Source of the DNA: an uncultured Paracoccaceae bacterium
Lineage (GTDB): Bacteria > Pseudomonadota > Alphaproteobacteria > Rhodobacterales > Rhodobacteraceae
NCBI GenBank assembly: GCA_945952025.1
Contig: CAMFGW010000007.1
Location: forward strand, 50,751 to 114,750
Direction: 5' to 3'
Length of the DNA: 64,000 nucleotides
The translations under genes and the position numbers were made by a program. Shown one piece after another: positions 1 to 7,053 of the stretch. The notes beneath the pieces are model-generated. The model made no database searches, had not been told where the DNA came from, and worked only from the letters and a program-made list of their open reading frames with translations. Within the stretch, counting starts at the first letter, position 1. Each line of letters starts with the position of its first letter.

Positions 1-172
1 GTCTGACGACCCGGACAGGTCCGAACCCCCTGTTTCATCCTGTCGAACGGTTTGCCGCTTGTCCATCGCGCCCGGCGCCCCATCTTGTCAGCAACGGCGG
101 ACGATCCGCCCGAGTGATAAGACGACAGAGATCAGACAAGCCTGGGGAACAGGCAGTCAACCGGAGGGCAAC

Positions 173-1033
173 ATGCGCAAGATCATTGAAACCACCACCG
201 CACCGCGTGGCCACTGGGTCGGCGACGGCTTCCCCGTCCGCTCGCTCTTTTCCCACATGTCGGGCAAAAGCGAGACGACCCCCTTCCTGATGCTGGACTA
301 CGGCGGACCCTACCACTTCGAACCGGCCGCCCGTCCGCGCGGCGTCGATGTCCACCCCCACAAGGGGTTCGAGACGGTGACCATCGTCTATGACGGCGAG
401 GTCGAGCATGGCGATTCGACCGGCCGGGGCGGCGTGATCCGCGAAGGCGACGTGCAGTGGATGACGGCGGGCGACGGGATCCTGCACAAGGAATTCCACA
501 GCCAGGACTTCACCAAGTCGGGCGGCACGTTCGAGATGGTGCAGCTCTGGGTGAACCTGCCCGCCAAGGACAAGTCGGCCCCCGCCGGTTACCAGAGCAT
601 CACCGACGCCGCGATCCCTTCGGTCGATCTGGCCGACGGCGCGGGCAAGCTGCGGGTCATCGCGGGGAACTACGAGGGCGCCAAGGGCCCGGCCAACGCC
701 TTCACCCCGCTCGATGTCTGGGACATCCGGCTGAACGCGGGCAAGGTGGTGACCCTGACCCCGCCTGAGGGCTGGAACGTGATGGTGGTCGTCCTCTCTG
801 GCAAGGTCAGCGTGAATGCGGAAGCCAAGCTCGAAGGCCCCGCCGTGGCACGGCTGGCGCGCAAGGGCGGCGGTGTGGTGATCGAGGCGGAAGAGGACGC
901 CAAGGTCCTGATCCTGTCCGGCGAGCCGATCGACGAGCCGATCGCGGCCTACGGCCCCTTCGTGATGAACAGCGAGGCGGAAATCCGTCAGGCGATCACC
1001 GACTTCAACTCTGGCAAGTTCGGCCGGCTCTGA
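173..1033 (+). CDS. Pirin family protein (cupin)
   Basis: A 286-residue bicupin of the pirin family. The N-terminal cupin carries the family metal site: His61 and His63 in HPHKGFET, then His105 and Glu107 in ILHKEFHS. Family members bind Fe(II); some act as quercetin dioxygenases and others as redox-sensing co-regulators, so the substrate cannot be read from sequence. I chose the ATG at 173 because GGAGG lies 5 nt upstream and conserved homology begins there; an earlier in-frame ATG at 59 would add unrelated residues. Length fits the family (about 280-300). It is a single gene followed by its own terminator and two copies of the dispersed repeat. Family certain, function open. Confidence 0.93.
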   Translation: MRKIIETTTAPRGHWVGDGFPVRSLFSHMSGKSETTPFLMLDYGGPYHFEPAARPRGVDVHPHKGFETVTIVYDGEVEHGDSTGRGGVIREGDVQWMTAGDGILHKEFHSQDFTKSGGTFEMVQLWVNLPAKDKSAPAGYQSITDAAIPSVDLADGAGKLRVIAGNYEGAKGPANAFTPLDVWDIRLNAGKVVTLTPPEGWNVMVVVLSGKVSVNAEAKLEGPAVARLARKGGGVVIEAEEDAKVLILSGEPIDEPIAAYGPFVMNSEAEIRQAITDFNSGKFGRL

Positions 1034-1057
1034 CTAGGGGCCCGCGGGCAGACAATC

Positions 1058-1087
1058 GGGCGTCGGCGTCGGCCGCCGCCCTTTTTT
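1058..1087 (+). terminator. Rho-independent terminator after pirin gene
   Basis: A GC-rich stem (GGGCG paired with the CGCCC end of a longer GC block) is followed directly by TTTTTT at 1082-1087. It lies 25 nt after the pirin stop, so the first dispersed-repeat copy begins beyond a conventional terminator here. Confidence 0.7.
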
Positions 1088-1120
1088 CTGGGCATGGCGC
1101 TGCGCCACTCGGCTCCCGGC

Positions 1121-1340
1121 TGGCAGGGGCCGTTGACCCTGCCATGCGAAGGCCTTGGTCCTTTGTCCCCGCCGGTGGCCCAATGGCCATCGGCCAGCGC
1201 CCGCCCCGCCATCGGCGGGCGCTTCGCGCCCACCGGGGCAGGCGCTGGCCTTCGTGGGTTCAGGACGTCGGCGGTCCAGCGGCACCGCCTCGCTGCGGCC
1301 GGGGGAAACGCTGGTCGCGTTTCCCTTTCCCGCCCGGCCC
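1121..1340 (+). repeat. Dispersed intergenic repeat, copy A (long form)
   Basis: First of eight copies in the window. It opens with a hairpin (arms TGGCAGGG/CCCTGCCA), followed by a CCGGTGGCC/GGCCATCGG hairpin, a GCGCCCGCC/GGCGGGCGC hairpin, a variable stretch ending in GGTCCAGCGGCA, a terminal hairpin (GGAAACGC/GCGTTTCC), and CCCGCCCGGCC. It reads in the sense of the upstream pirin gene and starts 87 nt after its stop. Reading frames are open through it only because GC-rich DNA lacks stops; they should not be annotated as genes. It is 28 bp from copy B. Confidence 0.9.
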
Positions 1341-1368
1341 AGCGAGTCAGGTCGGCGAGCGGTTCGAG

Positions 1369-1592
1369 TGGCAGAGGCAAGTGACTCTGCCATGCGGTGA
1401 CTTCACCTTTTGTCCCAGCCGGTGGCCCAAAGGCCATCGGCCAGCGCCCGCCCCGCCCATGGCGGGCGCTTCCGCCCCCGCCGGGGCAGGCGCCGGCCTT
1501 TGACGGCTCATGACACGAATGGTCCAGCGGCCCTGCTTCCACACGGCCGGGGGAAACGCTGGTCGCGTTTCCCGATTCCGTCCGGCCCGGCC
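1369..1592 (+). repeat. Dispersed intergenic repeat, copy B (long form)
   Basis: Tandem neighbour of copy A in the same orientation. Its opening hairpin reads TGGCAGAG/CTCTGCCA: relative to the consensus a G-C pair has become A-T on both arms, so the stem is preserved. The terminal GGAAACGC/GCGTTTCC hairpin is intact. It ends 29 bp before the stop codon of the convergent minus-strand gene. Confidence 0.9.
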
Positions 1593-1621
1593 TTTCCGCA
1601 ACGGAAGACTTTTAACCCTAC

Positions 1622-3127
1622 CTAGACTTCGGCCAGCCAGTCGCGCACGGCCACTACATCGGCCGGGTCCAGCCCATGCCCGACCGCGATCCGCCGCTCG
1701 GTCACTTCGACGCCCGCGCCTGTCAGGCCGGTGACGAGCGCCGCCGCGCGGCCCGCATGGGGGTCCGCCTCGCCGGTCACGACCAGCGCCCGGCTACCGG
1801 TCGAGGGCGATGTCGGCGGCTCCTCCAGCGCCTCGATTCCGCGAAGCAGGATCGCGCGGGGCAGGGCACGGGGATAAAGCTGCAGGACCGCGCCAAGGAA
1901 GTTCGCGCCGTTGGAATGGCCGAGCCCCGTCATCCGCGCGCGGTCGAGCCCATAGCCCTTGACCGCGCCGTCAAGGAAGGCCGCGAAGGCCCCGGCCTCG
2001 TCGCGGATGTCTGCCTGATCGAACACCCCTTCGCCAAAGCGGCGGAACCAGCGGGCGTTGCCTTCCTCGTGCGACCGGCCCCGCACCCCCAGAAGGGTCG
2101 CGCGCGGTGCGATCCGGTGGGCAAGGGGCATCAGGTCCGCCTCGGACCCGCCGCTGCCATGGGCCAGCACGATCACCAATCCGTCGGGGTCATCGGGCGT
2201 ATAGAAACGATGGACGAAGGGCAGGTCGCGCGCGGGCAGGCGCGGCTCGCCGGGGCGCGCGAACTGGGGCAGCATGACCTTCAGGTCGGCGGCATGCGCC
2301 GCGTCATGGGGTGGGATCATCAGGGTCTCGCCCAGATGGTCCGCCTCCTCGTCGATCAGGAAACCCGGCCCGTCGGTCGCATATTCAAGCAGCGTGCCCA
2401 TCGGCTCGCGGACATAGAGCGACAGGAAATACTTGCGGTCATGGACATTCGTCAGGCCCGGATGGTCCTTCAAGGACAGGCGCATCTGGCGCACCGCCTC
2501 GGCATCCGGGGCGCGGAAGGCCACATGGTCGATGGCGCCGCCCCCGAGCATCGCGGGCACGAAGCCGGACGAGGCGCGGACATCGACCATGTCATGGCCA
2601 GAGGTCAGGCGGACGAAGGGCCCCTCGCGCAAGCTTTCGCGGTAGCCGAAGCGGCGGACGAATTCGGCGGTCCTGTCGCCGTCCCCGGTCAGGATGGTGA
2701 CGCCGTGGACCCGAAGGGGCGTGCCGTCACCCTCCTCTGGCACGCCGACCAGCCGCAGGCCCAGCCCATCGGGATCTCGCAGCCTGAGGACCGGCTCGCC
2801 CAGCTCACGCGTTGGGCCCGTCACCGGCACCCCTGCCGCCAGCGCGCGCGTCAGCCAGTCGCCGAGCGAGGCGGCGGGCACGGCGAGCGACACTTCGGAA
2901 ATCGCGCCCAGCCCGGCACGCCCCGCCCCCCCGTCCTGCCAGACGAGGAAGGTCAGAAGCGAGCCGGGGCGGCCCTCATGGTCGCCATAAAGCAGGTGCA
3001 GCTGCGCGCCGTCCTCATAGCCGCCGGTCTGCTTGATGAGCCTCAGGCCCAGAAAGCCCATGTAGAAATCGACGTTCTTCTGGACGTTCGCGGTGACGCC
3101 CGTGACGTGGTGGATGCCCGCAACCAT
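1622..3127 (-). CDS. Fused ring-cleaving dioxygenase (VOC) and alpha/beta hydrolase
   Basis: A 501-residue two-domain enzyme. Residues 1 to about 280 are two VOC/glyoxalase modules of the ring-cleaving dioxygenase type (MhqO/MhqA family), with plausible metal ligands His7, His201 and Glu249. Residues about 300-501 are a carboxylesterase-type alpha/beta hydrolase (MhqD-like) with a complete triad: Ser405 in GHSNG, Asp455 in GEADPH and His484 in VGHGL. In Bacillus MhqO and MhqD are separate proteins that handle quinones. Here they are fused, which suggests that ring cleavage and hydrolysis of one aromatic or quinone substrate are coupled. The next gene on the strand, a glutathione S-transferase, ends 3 nt upstream of the start, giving a likely electrophile-detoxification pair. 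The substrate is inferred. Confidence 0.85.
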   Translation of the reverse strand: MVAGIHHVTGVTANVQKNVDFYMGFLGLRLIKQTGGYEDGAQLHLLYGDHEGRPGSLLTFLVWQDGGAGRAGLGAISEVSLAVPAASLGDWLTRALAAGVPVTGPTRELGEPVLRLRDPDGLGLRLVGVPEEGDGTPLRVHGVTILTGDGDRTAEFVRRFGYRESLREGPFVRLTSGHDMVDVRASSGFVPAMLGGGAIDHVAFRAPDAEAVRQMRLSLKDHPGLTNVHDRKYFLSLYVREPMGTLLEYATDGPGFLIDEEADHLGETLMIPPHDAAHAADLKVMLPQFARPGEPRLPARDLPFVHRFYTPDDPDGLVIVLAHGSGGSEADLMPLAHRIAPRATLLGVRGRSHEEGNARWFRRFGEGVFDQADIRDEAGAFAAFLDGAVKGYGLDRARMTGLGHSNGANFLGAVLQLYPRALPRAILLRGIEALEEPPTSPSTGSRALVVTGEADPHAGRAAALVTGLTGAGVEVTERRIAVGHGLDPADVVAVRDWLAEV

Positions 3128-3130
3128 GCC

Positions 3131-3769
3131 TCAGACAGCCACCGCCGCCGCCTCGTCCGCCAGCACTTTCTGGACCGCGGGATCGGCCGCCAGACGGTCG
3201 TGGAGCGCCACGACATTGGCCCATTCCGCAACGCCGTTCGGCAGAACCTTCATCCCCCAGCGGATCATCGGGAAGGCGTAGGCGTCGATCACCGACCGCT
3301 TGCCGCGTCCCTCGCCCAGCATCCAGTGGCGCCGGTCGAGGTGGGTGTTGAGGGCCGTCATCTGCCTGGCCACCAGCTTCTGCCCGGCGGCGACGACCGC
3401 CTCTTTGGCCGCGTCGCTTTGGTCGGTCGTGTAGCGGAAGGGCAGGAAGATCGGCCAGAATGCCGCATGCATGTCCGAGGTCAGGAAGGACGACCAGCGG
3501 TGCGCCTCGGCCTCTTCGCGGGGGCTCTCGCCGCCCGACAGTCCGGCTTCGGGGTGCTTTTCGGCCAGATAGTCCAGGATCGCACCGGCCTGGGTCAGGG
3601 TCCAGCCGTCATCTTCGCGCAGCGTCGGCACCGCACCGGCCGGGTTCACGTCCAGAAGCCGGGGCGAGCCGTAGTTGACCCGCACGGCCTCGTAAGGCTT
3701 GCCGATCCATTCGAGGGTGACGTGGGGCGCAAGCGAGCAGGCGCCAAGGGCGTAGTAAAGCGTGGTCAG
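3131..3769 (-). CDS. Glutathione S-transferase family protein (CTG start)
   Basis: A 212-residue GST with N-terminal thioredoxin fold and C-terminal helical domain. The conserved N-terminus TLYYALGACSLAPHV is encoded from 3760 downwards, but there is no ATG, GTG or TTG ahead of it: an in-frame TGA lies 6 nt upstream of a CTG at 3769. GGAGG sits 6 nt upstream of that CTG, so translation very probably starts at CTG. The next usual start (GTG at 3685) would remove the glutathione-binding N-terminus. The reaction is presumed conjugation or reduction of electrophiles with glutathione. The fused dioxygenase-hydrolase follows 3 nt downstream. Confidence 0.85.
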   Translation of the reverse strand: MTTLYYALGACSLAPHVTLEWIGKPYEAVRVNYGSPRLLDVNPAGAVPTLREDDGWTLTQAGAILDYLAEKHPEAGLSGGESPREEAEAHRWSSFLTSDMHAAFWPIFLPFRYTTDQSDAAKEAVVAAGQKLVARQMTALNTHLDRRHWMLGEGRGKRSVIDAYAFPMIRWGMKVLPNGVAEWANVVALHDRLAADPAVQKVLADEAAAVAV

Positions 3770-3870
3770 GGGTCACCTCCTGATTGGGTTGCCGACAACC
3801 TCGCCCGGCACGCGGGCAGGCGCAAGGCATCCTGCCGCAAACGCGCCATGCGTCCGGGGCCCAAACGGCG

Positions 3871-4728
3871 TCAGAGCCTGACCTGATGCTCGGCCCGCCC
3901 CCGCGCGATGCCCGGGGCGGCGAAGGTTTGGCCGGAAAGCGGGCTCGCGGCAAGGGCGGCGCTGTCCAGGCCCTGCCGGGCGGTGGTGCAGTAAAGCGTC
4001 CCGTCCGGCCCGAAGGCCGGGCACGAGGTATGGGGTGCGTCAATCGCCACCGTCCGCACACGCTGTCCGTCCGGCCCATAGGCCGCGACGCGCGCGGCCC
4101 CCCATTCGGCGATCCAGGTCAGCCCCTCGGCGTCCATCGTGGCACCGTCGGGGTTCAGCCCCTCGGCCGCAAGGTCGAGGAAGGTCGAAGGCTCTCCTAC
4201 CGGCCAGCCGGCGGCGTCGAGCGCCACGCGCATCACCTTGTGCGCGCGCGTGTCGGCAAATTGTGCGGTCCGCCCGTCGGGGGTGAAGGTGATGGCGTTC
4301 GGGATGGTCAGGCCGCCGTAAAGCTTGCGCAGCTCGCCCTCCGCGTAGCGGTAGATCGCGCCCGCGCCCGCCTCGGCGGCCTTGCCCATGGTCGAGATCC
4401 AGAAGCCGCCCTGCGGATCGGCGCGCCCGTCGTTCGAGCGCGTGGCGCGGTTGCCGGATTCCAGCTCGACCAGCGCCTGCATCTCTTCGGTCTCGATATC
4501 CAGAAGGAACAGGTCGCGCTCGCCGGCGATCAAGAGGATGTCGCGTTCGACCCAGCCGGCGGCCGAGACCAGTTCGGGAAAGCGCCAGAGCCGCTCTTCG
4601 CCCTTTTCCAGGGACAGAAGGCTCTGGCCCAGGATGTCGAACCAGAAGAGCTGGTTGCGCACCGGATGCCAGAAGACGCCTTCGCCCAGCTGGCAGGGGC
4701 GGGCGTCATAGACCCGCGCGCCGCTCAT
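3871..4728 (-). CDS. SMP-30/gluconolactonase family sugar lactonase
   Basis: A 285-residue six-bladed propeller of the SMP-30/LRE family. Expected metal ligands are Glu near residue 16 (LGEGVFW), Asn in IPNAITF and Asp in NPDGATM. It hydrolyses sugar lactones to the open aldonic acid. As last gene of an operon with sugar dehydrogenase, dehydratase, KDGal kinase and aldolase, its likely substrate is the galactono- or arabinono-lactone produced by the dehydrogenase. The ATG overlaps the upstream aldolase stop by 4 nt (ATGA), indicating coupled translation. No signal peptide, so cytoplasmic. Confidence 0.88.
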   Translation of the reverse strand: MSGARVYDARPCQLGEGVFWHPVRNQLFWFDILGQSLLSLEKGEERLWRFPELVSAAGWVERDILLIAGERDLFLLDIETEEMQALVELESGNRATRSNDGRADPQGGFWISTMGKAAEAGAGAIYRYAEGELRKLYGGLTIPNAITFTPDGRTAQFADTRAHKVMRVALDAAGWPVGEPSTFLDLAAEGLNPDGATMDAEGLTWIAEWGAARVAAYGPDGQRVRTVAIDAPHTSCPAFGPDGTLYCTTARQGLDSAALAASPLSGQTFAAPGIARGRAEHQVRL

Positions 4729-5378
4729 GCGCCCACCGCCTTGTCGCCGACCGCCTTGCCGCCCACCGCCTTGTCGCCCACCGCCTTGTCATAGCTTGCG
4801 ACCAGCGCGCGGGCGCGGGCGCCGACCTCGGCCGGCGTGAGGCCGGGCTTGTAGAGCGCCGAGCCGATGCCGAACCCGTCGGCCCCGGCGGCGATCCAGG
4901 TGCCAAGGTTGTCTGCCCCCGCACCGCCCACGGCGTAAAGTTGCGTGCCCTTCGGCAGGACCGGGCGCAGCGCCTTCAGCCCGTCGGGCCCGACCAGGTT
5001 GCCGGGGAAGAGCTTCAGCCCGGTCGCGCCCGCCTTCAGGGCCGCGAAGGCCTCGGTCGGCGTCAGGACGCCGGGCCAGCTTTCCATCCGGGCGGCGCGG
5101 CTTGCGCGGATCACGTCGGGGTCCATGTTGGGCGAGACGATGATCTGGCCGCCGGCCGCTTTCACGGCTGCCACCTCTTCGACCGTCAGGACCGTGCCCG
5201 CGCCGACCTTGGCCCGGTCGCCGAGTGTCGCCACCAGCGCCACGATCGAGCGCAGGGGATCGGGCGAGTTCAGGGGCACCTCGATCACGCCGATCCCGGC
5301 CTCGACCAGCGCGCGCCCCACGTCGGGGGCTTCGGGCGGGGTCAGGCCCCTGAGGATGGCGATGAGGGGCCGGGTCAT
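4725..5378 (-). CDS. dgoA: 2-dehydro-3-deoxy-6-phosphogalactonate aldolase
   Basis: A 217-residue class I KDPG/KDPGal aldolase. The Schiff-base lysine is Lys122 in TGLKLFPGN, with catalytic Glu33 in VIEVPLNS. It splits 2-keto-3-deoxy-6-phosphogalactonate into pyruvate and glyceraldehyde-3-phosphate. The start at 5378 overlaps the kinase stop by 4 nt. An oddity is the C-terminal tail of four (DKAVG)-like pentapeptides encoded by a 15-bp tandem repeat at about 4731-4790. The tail lies beyond the barrel and is probably tolerated slippage. The galactonate assignment comes from the adjacent dgoK. Confidence 0.9.
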   Translation of the reverse strand: MTRPLIAILRGLTPPEAPDVGRALVEAGIGVIEVPLNSPDPLRSIVALVATLGDRAKVGAGTVLTVEEVAAVKAAGGQIIVSPNMDPDVIRASRAARMESWPGVLTPTEAFAALKAGATGLKLFPGNLVGPDGLKALRPVLPKGTQLYAVGGAGADNLGTWIAAGADGFGIGSALYKPGLTPAEVGARARALVASYDKAVGDKAVGGKAVGDKAVGA

Positions 5379-6286
5379 TCTGTCACTCCAATCGTTGCGC
5401 CCGCGGCCAGCATCAGCCCCGCCAGCGTGCAGTCCGTTGCATCGAGCGCCCGCGCGGTGACCCCTTCGGCCACAAGCGCACGGGCGTAAAGCGCGGTCAG
5501 GGGTCCCGCGCCGATCAAGAGGACCGGCAGGCCAAGCCACCAGGGCCGCGCGCTGGCGATCTCTGCCCCGATCAGAAGGCCCGACAGCCGCGCCCGCGCC
5601 GCAGCACCGGGAAGGCCCTGCAAGAGCCCCTCGGCCCGGATGCGGAAGAGGTGCGACAAGAGCCGCTCGGGCCGCGCCGCGCCTTCGGCGACGCCCCCGT
5701 CGAAGGCGGCCTCGTCCCAGCCGTCGGCCAGCCCGTGGCGCAGGACCGACTGCGTCGACAGCAGCGCGAACATCTCGCCCGTCATCTGGGTCTGGAAGCT
5801 GACGACCTCGCCCGCGCTGAGTTGCGCCCATTTGGAATGGGTGCCGGGCAGGCAGATGGCGCCGTCGAAATCCGGGGCCAGCGCCAGCGCGCCCGCAATC
5901 TGCACCTCTTCGCCCCGCATCACGTCGGGGGGTGCTGCCTGCATCAGGCCCGGCACGATGCCGACCGCAAGGCGCGGGTCGTTGACCGGCGCAGGAACCA
6001 GAGTGCCGGGGGCGACGGGCGGGCAGGGGACGGCGCGGTAGGGCGCCTCGACCCAGCCCTGGCGCGCCCCGACCATGCCGCCCGCAACCACCGGCACCGG
6101 CGCCGGGCGGCCTGCGATCCAGGGGTCGACAAGGCGCAGGAGCGCGCCCTCGAACGCCTCGCGCGCGAGCCGCCCCATGCCCTCGTCCGACTGCGCCTCG
6201 GCCAGCACGCGGCCATCCGCGCCCATCGCCCAGGCGCGCAGGTGCGTGGTGCCCCAGTCGACCGCGATCCAGTGAAGTTCCTTCAT
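5375..6286 (-). CDS. dgoK: 2-dehydro-3-deoxygalactonokinase
   Basis: A 303-residue sugar kinase with the DgoK N-terminal phosphate motif VDWGTTHLRAW. It phosphorylates 2-keto-3-deoxygalactonate with ATP, giving the substrate of the following aldolase. It overlaps the aldolase start and the dehydrogenase stop by 4 nt each, so it sits in the middle of a translationally coupled operon. Length is normal. It is the best marker for galactonate rather than gluconate as the pathway intermediate. Confidence 0.92.
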   Translation of the reverse strand: MKELHWIAVDWGTTHLRAWAMGADGRVLAEAQSDEGMGRLAREAFEGALLRLVDPWIAGRPAPVPVVAGGMVGARQGWVEAPYRAVPCPPVAPGTLVPAPVNDPRLAVGIVPGLMQAAPPDVMRGEEVQIAGALALAPDFDGAICLPGTHSKWAQLSAGEVVSFQTQMTGEMFALLSTQSVLRHGLADGWDEAAFDGGVAEGAARPERLLSHLFRIRAEGLLQGLPGAAARARLSGLLIGAEIASARPWWLGLPVLLIGAGPLTALYARALVAEGVTARALDATDCTLAGLMLAAGATIGVTE

Positions 6287-7053
6287 CCCGTCGTCACCAC
6301 TCCGCCATCAATCACCAGGGCCTGCCCCGTCATCGCCCGCGACAGGTTCGAGGCCAGAAACAGGCAGCCCCCCACGATGTCGCCGGGCTCGAGCGGCTCT
6401 TTCAGGCATTGCCGCGCCAAGTGGGCGGCCAGCGCCTCGGGCGTCACCCATTTCGCTTTCTGCTTGTCGGTCAGCACCCAGCCCGGCGCCAGCGCATTGA
6501 CGCGGATACGGTCCGGCCCGAACTCGCGCGCGAGCCCCCGCGTCAGGCCGTTCAGGCCCGAGTTGGCGGACATGTAGGGGGCATAGCCGTCCTGTCCCAT
6601 CATGTAGCTGATCGAGGTGAAGTTGATGATCGACCCGCCGCCCGCGACCTTCATGCCGGGGATGACCGCCTGCGCGGCAAAGAAGTAGGACCGGAAGTTG
6701 ATCGCCATCGACCAGTCCCAGAAGGCCGGATCGACATCGATCACCGCGCGGCGCTGGTCGTCGGCGGCATTGTTCACAAGGACCGTGACCGGCCCCTGCC
6801 GCGCTGCAGCCTCGGCCAGCGTGGCCTGAAGGGCGGGCACATCGGTCAGGTCGCACGGCAGGAAGAGGGGTCGCGCGCCCGTCGCAGCCTCCATCCGGTC
6901 GGCGAAGGCCGTGCTGTCGCGGCGCTGGCAGAAGGCGACCTTCGCGCCCTGCCTGAGGAAGCCTTCGGTCAGGGCGGCGCCGATGCCGGACCCGCCGCCG
7001 GTGATGAAGACCGACCGGCCCTTGAGGTCGGGGAAGATGGGCTGGTCCGTCAA
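6283..7053 (-). CDS. SDR family sugar dehydrogenase (probable galactose/arabinose type)
   Basis: A 256-residue classical short-chain dehydrogenase. The cofactor motif is TGGGSGIG (residues about 19-26), with the NNAA motif in the middle and the catalytic Ser in NFTSISY. The expected YxxxK motif reads Tyr-Met-Ser-Ala-Asn: lysine is replaced by asparagine (codon AAC). Either this is a subfamily trait or activity is impaired. It would oxidise the aldose to its lactone, feeding the lactonase and dehydratase of the same operon. It overlaps the genes on both sides by 4 nt. Exact sugar uncertain. Confidence 0.82.
   Translation of the reverse strand: MTDQPIFPDLKGRSVFITGGGSGIGAALTEGFLRQGAKVAFCQRRDSTAFADRMEAATGARPLFLPCDLTDVPALQATLAEAAARQGPVTVLVNNAADDQRRAVIDVDPAFWDWSMAINFRSYFFAAQAVIPGMKVAGGGSIINFTSISYMMGQDGYAPYMSANSGLNGLTRGLAREFGPDRIRVNALAPGWVLTDKQKAKWVTPEALAAHLARQCLKEPLEPGDIVGGCLFLASNLSRAMTGQALVIDGGVVTTG

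Noticed and set aside
1121..1592. CRISPR array
   Set aside because: Only two tandem units of about 220 bp with 28 bp between them; the other copies are dispersed. No short repeats with regular unique spacers and no cas genes.
1034..1621. Several 60-180 codon frames in the repeat-bearing gap
   Set aside because: They fall in copies of the dispersed repeat, frames are not shared between copies, and no ribosome sites are present.
1676..3886. Very long plus-strand frame (736 codons) opposite the dioxygenase-hydrolase and GST genes
   Set aside because: Antisense to well-supported genes; the sequence has shadow-like Arg/Gly-rich composition, no motif and no ribosome site.
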